Assembly (NCBI GenBank): GCA_963578625.1
Contig: CAUZEO010000048.1
Coordinates: forward strand, 1 to 20,174
Direction: 5' to 3'
Length of the DNA stretch: 20,174 bases
From: CAUZEO01 sp963578625
GTDB taxonomy: Bacteria > Verrucomicrobiota > Kiritimatiellia > SLOV01
Of the stretch, positions 1 through 6,170 are shown piece after piece. Below the pieces are notes generated by a model. The model ran no database searches and was not told the origin of the DNA. It saw only the letters and a list, made by a program, of their open reading frames with translations. A program made the position numbers and the translations under genes. Position 1 is the first letter of the stretch. The number at the start of each line of letters is the position of its first letter.

Positions 1-1
1 C

Positions 2-646
2 GCTCTTCACGAGATGGGGCATGCCCTCATCGCGATGCGGGAAGGATGCGGGGTACGACAGATCCTTCTCCTACCCATCGGCGGCGTTGCGGAGTTATCT
101 CACATCCCGGAGCGGCCGGCGGCGGAAATCAAGATTGCGGTGGCAGGTCCGATCGTCAGCCTTGGAATTGCGATCGCCACCGGCCTAATCGCCGAAGGTT
201 TCCACCTCCTGGGAATACCGCTGCTTTTTGAAATTTTCGCGATCCTGAGCGCGGTCAACGCGGGGCTGCTGCTTTTCAACCTCTTACCGTCTTTCCCGAT
301 GGATGGAGGACGGGTCCTGCGAGCGGTTCTCTCCCCCCGGCGGGGCCGCCTCGAAGCAACGCGAATCGCGGCCCGGATCGGTCAGGGAATGGCGGGACTG
401 TTCCTGGTGATCGGCCTGGCGCGACTCGATTTGGTTCTGGTCGCAATTTCGTTTTTCATCTTCTTTGCCGCGCGGGCCGAGTACCGGTTCGTGCGATACG
501 AGAACATCCGCAAGCGTTATCCAGCCGTGGATGTCCAGGGCCGGCCGCCGCCCCTGGGGTATGAAGACGTGGCTGTCGGCCCTCCCCCCTTCGCGCCGCA
601 GCAAGGCGCAAGGACTGCCACACCGCTGCATCGAAAAAAGGGATAG
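2..646 (+). CDS. Site-2 protease family (M50) intramembrane zinc metalloprotease, 5'-truncated
   Basis: The gene enters from the left edge, because the reading frame is open from base 2 and its first codons read A-L-H-E-M-G-H. That is the HExxH zinc-binding motif, which normally follows an N-terminal membrane span missing here. The second metal-ligand motif, N-x-L-P-S-F-P-M-D-G-G-R (DNA about 280-315), is the standard M50 'NxxPxxxxDG' signature. Several hydrophobic segments lie around these motifs, as expected of an inner-membrane protease that cuts substrates within the membrane. The C-terminus (about 55 residues) is hydrophilic and proline-rich. No CBS or PDZ domain is visible, although many relatives carry CBS domains. 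The substrate cannot be told from the sequence. The gene converges on serA with about 9 bp between the two stop codons. The ATG at 14 lies inside the HExxH motif and cannot be the true start. Confidence 0.85.
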   Translation, partial: ALHEMGHALIAMREGCGVRQILLLPIGGVAELSHIPERPAAEIKIAVAGPIVSLGIAIATGLIAEGFHLLGIPLLFEIFAILSAVNAGLLLFNLLPSFPMDGGRVLRAVLSPRRGRLEATRIAARIGQGMAGLFLVIGLARLDLVLVAISFFIFFAARAEYRFVRYENIRKRYPAVDVQGRPPPLGYEDVAVGPPPFAPQQGARTATPLHRKKG

Positions 647-655
647 CCCCCCAAC

Positions 656-2236
656 CTACAGTTCCGCGTACACGGCAATGTCCGCGCCGATCGTCTCGGA
701 AACACGTTCGATAACTTCATCCGGTACCCGCCGATTCACCTTGAACCATGCCAGGGATTGAATCGCCTTCGCATCATGCGGATTTCGGACGTCGTCGATG
801 TTGATCCCCGCATCGGCAAGCGCTGCCCCGATCTGGCCCAGAACTCCGGGACGATCCTGGTAGGAAACGATGAAGTTTTTTCCGCTAGGATCGAAGTAAA
901 GCTTATCGAAGTCGTTGATTCGGGAAATCATCACGTTTCCCTCGGCCATGGTGCCGCGAACGCTTGCCCGGCGCAGGTTATTGTCGTCGAACTCAACGAC
1001 CAGATCGATGGTGATGGAATTTTCATAGCTCTTGGTGACGTCCTCGGTCCGGTTCTCATACTCCACACCCTTGTCCCTCAAATGTTGCAGGGTGGCCGCG
1101 TAGTCCATGGAACGCTCGAAATTCTCAACCGCTGCCGCCGCGACGGGAAGAATGAGCCACTCGCTGAAGGGTGCGAGGCTGCCGTAGAAACTTGATGCGA
1201 TCTGCCTGAGTTTATACGAACGTCCCACTACGCTCCGGCAGAAGTTCGCCACAACATAGGCCAGCTCGCCGTACGCTTCGTCCAAGCCTGCCGGCACATC
1301 CCGGTTCACGATGAAAGCGCGGAGCCCCCTGTCGTCATATTCAATCAACTGCTGGGCCGCACGCAATGCCGCATTCCGGTTGGCTTCGACGGTGCTGGCC
1401 CCCAGGTGCGGCATCATCAGATCCGCCACGTCGGCAACCGGTTTGGGTCCGGCTTCGTCGGTTGGATACACGTCATTCAAGAATCGGATCCCGCGTTCCC
1501 GCTTGGCGGCTCGCAGGTCGGCTTCGTTCACAATACCGGCGCGGGCGCAATTGACGATTGTCGCCCCCGGCTTCAGAAGTTCCAACAGCCTTCGATCGAC
1601 AAGACCTCGCGTCCGATCGTTTTCGGGCAAATGGAGAGAGATGTAATCGGACCGTTCGAACAGACTCGGCAGTTCGACGAGTTCGACCCCGAGTTCGCGG
1701 GCTCGCTCCTGCGTCAGGACCGGATCGTACCCGAGAATCGTCATGTCAAAACCCCTCGCGCGCTTGACCAGGGTTTGCCCGATCGACCCAACGCCTACGA
1801 TTCCCAACGCTTTCCCGGTGATCTCCCGGCCCATGAAGTCTTTCTTTCGCCATTCCCCTTTGCGGGTGGAAATATCCGCCGCAACGACGTGGCGGGCGTC
1901 CGCAAGCATCATGGCGATGACCTCTTCAGCCACTGCGTTAGCGTTTGCGCCCGGGGTATTCATCACGTCGACGCCGCAGGTTCTCGCGTGCCTGACGTCG
2001 ATCGTGTTGAATCCAGCGCCCGCGCGCACGATAACAATCAAGTCGGTAAACGCATCAATGACCTCCGCGGTGACCTTCTCGCTCCGAACGATAAGAGCGT
2101 GGGCATCTGCGTGCCGGCGCGCAAGTTCCAACAATTCGGCAGTGTCCTCCTGGTGGACCTCGTATCCTCCGTGCGCCTGAAGAAGTTCAACCGCAACGGC
2201 ATCAAGGCGAGTAGGAATCAGGACTTTTTTTTTCAT
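656..2236 (-). CDS. serA: D-3-phosphoglycerate dehydrogenase with C-terminal ACT domain
   Basis: This cytoplasmic enzyme oxidises 3-phosphoglycerate with NAD+ in the first step of serine synthesis. The 526-residue protein fits the long (type I) form. Seen in order: a substrate-domain segment R-A-G-A-G-F-N-T-I-D (about 71-80), the Rossmann glycine motif G-V-G-S-I-G (148-153), N-C-A-R-A-G-I-V-N-E (229-238) with the substrate/cofactor Arg, and P-H-L-G-A-S-T (276-282) with the catalytic His277. An intervening domain follows (about 300-450), then a C-terminal ACT domain (about 453-526) starting F-I-V-S-Y-Q-D-R-P-G-V-L-G. In this family the ACT domain usually gives serine feedback control. Family members usually read D-V-F-x-x-E-P around the catalytic Glu. 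Here the segment reads D-V-Y-P-T-D-E, so the Glu is shifted by one position or replaced by Asp. The ATG start has only a weak AGGGA-type ribosome site. The gene stands alone, convergent with the protease gene. Confidence 0.93.
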   Translation of the reverse strand: MKKKVLIPTRLDAVAVELLQAHGGYEVHQEDTAELLELARRHADAHALIVRSEKVTAEVIDAFTDLIVIVRAGAGFNTIDVRHARTCGVDVMNTPGANANAVAEEVIAMMLADARHVVAADISTRKGEWRKKDFMGREITGKALGIVGVGSIGQTLVKRARGFDMTILGYDPVLTQERARELGVELVELPSLFERSDYISLHLPENDRTRGLVDRRLLELLKPGATIVNCARAGIVNEADLRAAKRERGIRFLNDVYPTDEAGPKPVADVADLMMPHLGASTVEANRNAALRAAQQLIEYDDRGLRAFIVNRDVPAGLDEAYGELAYVVANFCRSVVGRSYKLRQIASSFYGSLAPFSEWLILPVAAAAVENFERSMDYAATLQHLRDKGVEYENRTEDVTKSYENSITIDLVVEFDDNNLRRASVRGTMAEGNVMISRINDFDKLYFDPSGKNFIVSYQDRPGVLGQIGAALADAGINIDDVRNPHDAKAIQSLAWFKVNRRVPDEVIERVSETIGADIAVYAEL

Positions 2237-2389
2237 TTTTTCTATAGTCCCTGGTGCGGAGAGTGCCCAAGAGGGAGCGGAAACCGTACTTCCCTATGGT
2301 ACAGGACGCAAGACTCCATCGCGTGCATCCACGGGCGCGCTCGTTTTCCCCCTTGACCGGCAACCCTGCCACTACGTAAGTTGCGCCGT

Positions 2390-3382
2390 ATGCGATCTCT
2401 CTTCGCGCGACTGCGGGGGGCCTGCTGGTTCCTGCCTATACTACTGATCGCGGCCAACTCCCCGGCGTCGGATCCCTACACGGAGGTCGACGGTGAGAGG
2501 AAGCCGTGGGTCTCTGTCATCATCAAGCCCTCGGAATCCACTCCGGAGGGGCAACTCGCGCACGCGGATGAGTTGTACCAGGACGGAAAGCTGAAAAAAG
2601 CAGGCAAGGCCTATCACTCCCTCGTGAAACGTTGGCCGCGGAGTCCCGAAGCCGTCAAAGCAAAAGACAGGTATGCGTCGGTCCTCGTTTCCCGCGGGAA
2701 AATCCGAAAGGCCTTCGATACCTATCAGGAACTGATAGAGAACTATGCCGGCAGTTTCCCCTACGAAAAGGTCCTGGCGCAGCAACTATGGATCGCGCAC
2801 GAGGTAGCCACCACGAAAAAAGGGAAATTCCTCTTCTTCCCCGGATTCAAAGACCCTGAAACGGCCATTGAAATGTACTCGAAAATTGTGAGCAACGGCC
2901 CCCAATGGGAGTTTGCGCCACAGGCTCAGATGAGGGTCGGGCGGATCCAGGAGGAGATAAAGAAATACGATTCGGCAATCGCCTCTTACATGCAAACAAT
3001 GATTCGGTATCCGGATTCCCCCTTCGCCGAGGATGCCGCCTTTGGCCGAATTCGCTGCCTTGTCGCCCTCTCGGACGCCAGCGTAAACGACATGGAGGTG
3101 ACAGAGGAGGGGTGGCATGCCATCGGGGTCTACCAGACCAAATATCCGGATTCCCGATTTCTGGAGGATGTCGATCGGATGCGGTATCATTTGTACCGTC
3201 GGCTGGCCCTTGCCGCCTACAAGATCGCCCTTTTCTACGACGAAACGGCGTCGAAACCACGGGCCGCCCTGGAGGAGTATCGAAAAATGGTGAAGCGCTT
3301 CCCGAAATCTGAATGGACGGACAAGGCAAAACAGCGTATAGACGAACTTCAGATGGAACTGGAGGACATGAGTGAGAAATAA
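2390..3382 (+). CDS. Secreted TPR protein, BamD-like outer-membrane assembly factor
   Basis: The protein has a Sec-type signal segment (basic R-x-R start, hydrophobic W-F-L-P-I-L-L-I-A, then S-P-A-S) followed by about 300 helical residues with repeated TPR-type helices. Examples are the segments Y-Q-D-G-K-L-K-K-A-G-K-A-Y and F-D-T-Y-Q-E-L-I-E-N-Y, and the recurrent phrases 'R-Y-P-D-S-P-F-A-E-D-A' and 'K-Y-P-D-S-R-F-L-E-D'. This spacing of [YF]-P-x-S before a helix is typical of BamD/YfiO, which helps the BAM machine insert outer-membrane proteins. BamD itself is a lipoprotein, but here the only N-terminal Cys precedes the hydrophobic core and there is no lipobox. The protein is therefore probably periplasmic, or a BamD relative with another role. 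ATG 2390 is used; an in-frame TTG at 2381 is an alternative, and neither has a clear ribosome site. It overlaps the LptE-like gene, which suggests a shared envelope-biogenesis role. Confidence 0.75.
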   Translation: MRSLFARLRGACWFLPILLIAANSPASDPYTEVDGERKPWVSVIIKPSESTPEGQLAHADELYQDGKLKKAGKAYHSLVKRWPRSPEAVKAKDRYASVLVSRGKIRKAFDTYQELIENYAGSFPYEKVLAQQLWIAHEVATTKKGKFLFFPGFKDPETAIEMYSKIVSNGPQWEFAPQAQMRVGRIQEEIKKYDSAIASYMQTMIRYPDSPFAEDAAFGRIRCLVALSDASVNDMEVTEEGWHAIGVYQTKYPDSRFLEDVDRMRYHLYRRLALAAYKIALFYDETASKPRAALEEYRKMVKRFPKSEWTDKAKQRIDELQMELEDMSEK

Positions 3383-3902
3383 CACGATAGCATGGGTTTT
3401 GTTGGGAGTGGGGCTGGCCGCAGCCGCGGGACTTCAGTGCGGGTGTTCCAGCATGGGATACAATCTCGGCTCCATGCTTCCTCCCGAGATTCAGACCATT
3501 TTCGTACCGACGGTCGTGAACAAGTCCATGCAGCCCCTTCTGGAGGCCGATACGACCCAGGCCATCATCCAGGAGATTCAAAGAGACGGGTCGCTCGAGA
3601 TTGCCTCTGAACAAAATGCCGACTCCAAACTGAAAGTCGTCATTACCAACTACCGGATCGTGCCGATCGCATTCGAAACCGCACGGGCTACCGCCACAGA
3701 AGAATATCGAATATTCATCACTGCGTCCTTCGTAGCAACCCGGGCAAACGACGGTTCCGTAATCGCGGAATCAGCATGGGTGCAGGGAGACGCAACGACC
3801 GAGTTGATCGGAGATCTTACCGCGGCAAAGGAGAAAGGTTTGCCCCTTGCCGCACGAGACCTCGCCCGCAATATCGTGACAAGTATCGTCGAGTATTGGT
3901 GA
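3372..3902 (+). CDS. lptE: LptE-like lipopolysaccharide-assembly lipoprotein
   Basis: LptE plugs the LptD beta-barrel that places lipopolysaccharide in the outer leaflet. The 176-residue protein has a short hydrophobic N-terminus and then C-G-C-S-S-M-G-Y-N-L. After this comes the family pattern L-P-P-E-I-Q-T-I-F-V-P-T-V-V-N (about 36-50), a helix with E-A-D-T-T-Q-A-I-I-Q-E-I, and beta strands ending with a C-terminal helix. This order is characteristic of LptE/RlpB. The lipobox is not classical: around Cys23/Cys25 the preceding residues are G-L-Q and Q-C-G, without Leu at -3. GTG at 3372 is chosen because GGAGGA at 3361-3366 sits 5 nt upstream. It overlaps the end of the TPR gene by 11 bp, consistent with translational coupling. 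The gene converges on rpsT. LptD is not in the window. Function is by family resemblance, since LptE sequences diverge strongly. Confidence 0.75.
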   Translation: MRNNTIAWVLLGVGLAAAAGLQCGCSSMGYNLGSMLPPEIQTIFVPTVVNKSMQPLLEADTTQAIIQEIQRDGSLEIASEQNADSKLKVVITNYRIVPIAFETARATATEEYRIFITASFVATRANDGSVIAESAWVQGDATTELIGDLTAAKEKGLPLAARDLARNIVTSIVEYW

Positions 3903-3914
3903 GATCCGCTGGAA

Positions 3915-4181
3915 TTACGCGGAAAGCGTCCGTAGACAGGCGGCGGCCCTTGTTTTGCTCCGGATGGCTGTGTTCTTTTTGATCACACCCTTTTTCGCCC
4001 CTTTATCGAGCGAAGAGCAAAAAACCCGGAATGCTTTATCGGTGGCATCCTTGTCGCCGGTCGAAACCGCCTCTTGGAATGCCCGCCGTGCGGAGCGGAT
4101 CCGCGTCCGAACCGGTAAATTCCCTATCCGCTGCGCCGAAGATCTGCGCAGTCGCTTTTTGGCACTTTTAAGATTTGGCAT
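3915..4181 (-). CDS. rpsT: 30S ribosomal protein S20
   Basis: S20 is a small basic helical protein that binds 16S rRNA early in assembly of the small ribosomal subunit. The 88-residue product starts M-P-N-L-K-S-A-K-K-R-L-R and contains A-F-x-x-F-C-S-S-L-D-K-G-A-K-K-G-V-I-K-K-N-T-A. The last stretch is the signature K-G-[VI]-[IF]-x-x-N-x-A near the C-terminus. Length matches the family (about 85-90). It is transcribed alone from its own promoter (TTGACT and TAGGAT at 4229-4256), toward the 3' end of the LptE-like gene. The start codon is preceded only by an AAGAGA-like ribosome site. Nothing is unusual except that the upstream kinase gene's leader overlaps its promoter. Confidence 0.96.
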   Translation of the reverse strand: MPNLKSAKKRLRRSSAQRIGNLPVRTRIRSARRAFQEAVSTGDKDATDKAFRVFCSSLDKGAKKGVIKKNTAIRSKTRAAACLRTLSA

Positions 4182-4228
4182 AGTTTCGTCTCTTCATGTC
4201 CCTCATGGACCATTTGAAAAAGGGGGTC

Positions 4229-4256
4229 ATCCTACCGGCCAGGCCGGGGAAGTCAA
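4229..4256 (-). promoter_or_regulatory. Sigma-70-type promoter of rpsT
   Basis: On the minus strand, TTGACT (complement of 4251-4256) and TAGGAT (complement of 4229-4234) are separated by 16 nt. This places the transcription start near 4221 and gives a leader of about 40 nt before the rpsT ATG. The -35 matches consensus at 5 of 6 positions and the -10 at 4 of 6. The position is as expected for a ribosomal-protein gene. The match is by eye. Confidence 0.55.
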
Positions 4257-4273
4257 CCTGCTTTCTTGAGAAA

Positions 4274-5170
4274 ATGGCAAATCAACCCGATCCAGACCAT
4301 GTGCTAAGGGATCCCCGCCTCCTCGGAATCCGATACCGGCAGTTGCTCCGGACGCCATCAGGATCTGACCTCCACCGCGGAAAGAACACGTATCGGCTCC
4401 ACCTGACCAACGGACCAGAAAGCCCTTCATCGGAAACGTTTCTAGACGACCTGCTGCTGGCGGAGGCATCGCCGGATCGAATTTTCAAGAAAAGCGACGT
4501 AAATTTTGTGTTTAAGACCAGCTTCGGCGGTCAGCCTATTCTGGTGAAGCGATTCGATCTAAGGGGGATCTCACAGCGCATCAAGTACCTCCCTCGCAGA
4601 CCAAGAGGAAAACGGGCGTGGGCTGCCTCACTCACGCTCGCCGCCGCCGGAATTCCCATACCGCAGGCGGTAGGCTTCCTCTCCGTTACCCGCTCGGGAC
4701 TCCCCCTGCACAGCTACGCGATTCACCACTTTCTGGAGGATACGGTGCCGGCCCGGCGCTGGATCAAAGCCCAACTCCACCGGCGGCCCGGAACGGTGCG
4801 AAAAGAGTTTTCCGACCACCTCCTGAATACTCTGAAGGAACTTTATTCCCTGCGAATCTACCACGCCGATACCAAGGCCAGCAATCTGCTGGTCCGGTCG
4901 CCCGAAGATCCCACAAATCGAACATTCTTCTGGATCGACCTTGATTGCATGTCCTTCGACCAGTCGCCGACACAATCACGAATCCTGAGAAACCTGGTGC
5001 AACTAAACGGATCGGTCGGATCCAAGCTTTCGGACGAAGACCGGATCGCCTTCCTCCACGGTCTTGCGGATATCGCGCCGTGGGTAGAAGAACCCTGGGT
5101 TGATCAGCATATCAGGACCAGGACCCGTACCAGGCTGACCCGGGAGTTGCGAGGCGAGTGCGGCCCCTGA
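4274..5170 (+). CDS. Lipopolysaccharide kinase (Kdo/WaaP family), putative
   Basis: The protein has the core of an eukaryotic-like small-molecule kinase of the Kdo/WaaP (InaA) type, which phosphorylates sugars of the lipopolysaccharide inner core on the cytoplasmic face. Numbering from 4274, seen are the ATP-anchoring lysine in I-L-V-K-R-F (about Lys92), the catalytic loop Y-H-A-D-T-K-A-S-N-L-L (about 196-206: Asp199, Lys201, Asn204), and the metal-binding Asp in F-F-W-I-D-L-D (about Asp222). The H-x-D-x-K-x-x-N layout is typical of this family. The frame is open back to ATG 4196, 14 bp from the divergent rpsT start, but that start has no ribosome site and would run across the rpsT promoter. 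ATG 4274, preceded by TTGAGAAA, is preferred; GTG 4289 is also possible. The stop overlaps the next gene by 13 bp. The exact sugar substrate is unknown. Confidence 0.72.
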   Translation: MANQPDPDHVLRDPRLLGIRYRQLLRTPSGSDLHRGKNTYRLHLTNGPESPSSETFLDDLLLAEASPDRIFKKSDVNFVFKTSFGGQPILVKRFDLRGISQRIKYLPRRPRGKRAWAASLTLAAAGIPIPQAVGFLSVTRSGLPLHSYAIHHFLEDTVPARRWIKAQLHRRPGTVRKEFSDHLLNTLKELYSLRIYHADTKASNLLVRSPEDPTNRTFFWIDLDCMSFDQSPTQSRILRNLVQLNGSVGSKLSDEDRIAFLHGLADIAPWVEEPWVDQHIRTRTRTRLTRELRGECGP

Positions 5171-5841
5171 AGTTCATCGTCGGGCTGATGCTGTTGCCGG
5201 TGCTCTACGCGGCTGCGAGAGCCCTGGTGGACGTCGCGGGAATGACGCGACCGGAATCGATTCGAGACGTATCCTTTGACACGTGGTCCCTGGTAGGTGG
5301 TTTCGTTTTCTGGCTCATCCTCGCCTTCCTGATGCGGCGCCCGATTCGAACCTATGTCCTGGGCCACGAACTGACGCACGCACTGTGGGGCACGATGCTC
5401 GGGGCTCGCATTCGAAAGCTTCGGGTATCCGCAAAAGGTGGCAGCGTACAACTCTCCAAGACGAACTTCCTGATCACCCTTGCCCCCTATTTCTTTCCGT
5501 TCTACACGTTCCTCGTACTGGTCCTATACGGGGTTCTGTTAATCTTCTTCGAAATGAACAACTACCGCCCGTTCTGGATGTCGCTCATCGGTCTGACCTG
5601 GGGGTTCCACGTGACCTTCACGATCGCAATGCTCCTGGAAAGGCAATCCGACATCCTCGACAACGGCTATCTCTTCTCCTATGTCGTGATTCTCCTGGCA
5701 AACATCCTGATTCTTTGCGTGGGCATCGTGATCGTGGGTTTGCCGGCGCTGGAAGATCTGGTCGGCAGCATCTGCGGCCACCTTGAAAGCGTCCGTGTCT
5801 GGGCCTTCCGGATACTTCCCATTGAAGCCCAACCGCCGTAG
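5158..5841 (+). CDS. Polytopic membrane protein with HELTH zinc-protease motif (M50-like)
   Basis: A 227-residue integral membrane protein with about five or six hydrophobic segments: near 5-22, 45-60, 105-131, 139-160, 171-196 and a weaker C-terminal one. The motif H70-E71-L-T-H74 at the edge of a span is an HExxH zinc site. A second acidic segment, R-Q-S-D165-I-L-D168-N-G, lies before the fifth span and could supply the third metal ligand, as Asp does in M50-type intramembrane proteases. The classical N-x-x-P-x-x-x-x-D-G motif is absent, so it belongs to a divergent M50-like group rather than the classical branch. GTG 5158 lies 4 nt after GAGG and overlaps the kinase stop by 13 bp, so the two genes are probably co-translated. 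Its TAG stop falls inside a palindromic repeat (5838-5860). A protease role is inferred from the motif and topology only. Confidence 0.6.
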   Translation: MRPLKFIVGLMLLPVLYAAARALVDVAGMTRPESIRDVSFDTWSLVGGFVFWLILAFLMRRPIRTYVLGHELTHALWGTMLGARIRKLRVSAKGGSVQLSKTNFLITLAPYFFPFYTFLVLVLYGVLLIFFEMNNYRPFWMSLIGLTWGFHVTFTIAMLLERQSDILDNGYLFSYVVILLANILILCVGIVIVGLPALEDLVGSICGHLESVRVWAFRILPIEAQPP

Positions 5842-5860
5842 CTTGGGCTTGGAGCCCGAC
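5825..5860. repeat. Palindromic intergenic repeat, copy 1
   Basis: The sequence GTAGCTTGGGCTT (5838-5850), followed by GGAGCCCGAC, is shared with a second copy at 11290-11317: the first 13 bases are identical and the right part is nearly so. GGGCTT and AGCCC can pair as a small hairpin. In addition, AAGCCCAA (5825-5832) is the exact complement of TTGGGCTT (5843-5850), giving an 8-bp stem with a 10-nt loop. No T-run follows, so a plain intrinsic terminator is unlikely. The TAG stop of the preceding membrane-protein gene is the TAG inside this repeat. Confidence 0.6.
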
Positions 5861-5872
5861 TCCGGTCCCTCA

Positions 5873-5980
5873 GTGTTGGAGCAAAGAGCGGATTCGTACA
5901 GCGACAGTCTCGCCCAGCGGATCGCGGCCGACCACAACATTTCCGTCGAGGAAGCCCGCAAGATCGTCGACGCGAACTGA
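5873..5980 (+). CDS. Very small hypothetical ORF downstream of the HELTH membrane protein
   Basis: A short open frame (35 codons from GTG 5873; TTG 5876 is also possible) gives a protein-like C-terminal segment: S-L-A-Q-R-I-A-A-D-H-N-I-S, then V-E-E-A-R-K-I-V-D-A-N and a TGA. It looks amphipathic and helical, like small DNA-binding or dimerisation tails. No good ribosome site precedes it. The frame is open back to 5783 inside the upstream gene in another frame, so it could also be a fragment detached by insertion of the palindromic repeat. No family is recognised and it may not be translated. Confidence 0.22.
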   Translation: MLEQRADSYSDSLAQRIAADHNISVEEARKIVDAN

Positions 5981-6170
5981 CGGTCAAAGCCGCCGGCAAA
6001 CGCCAACGCGTCGTCGGCATCCGTCACGCTCCCAACCCTCGAACCCGTATCAACCTGGAGGCCGGAGGCATTTCGGTTCCGGACCTCTTCGTTATCGCCT
6101 CCCTCGCGACCCCAGAGTTGCGACCATATCGTCATCGCGGCACCAGCAAAACTGATGTGACGTGGGATCC
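5981..6170. other. Intergenic stretch without recognised features
   Basis: Together with the repeat and small ORF upstream, this fills the 329-bp gap between the HELTH gene and the 3' end of the glycosidase gene. Frames on both strands are short or only shadow-like, and I see no strong hairpin with a T-run, no promoter pair and no tRNA-like fold. Confidence 0.4.

Noticed and set aside
2283..2311. Possible serA promoter (TTGCGT, 17 nt, TACGGT on the minus strand)
   Set aside because: Only about half of each element matches consensus, so it cannot be told from chance.
1406..2356. A 316-codon plus-strand frame opposite serA
   Set aside because: Antisense to a well-conserved dehydrogenase gene, without a ribosome site or recognisable domain.
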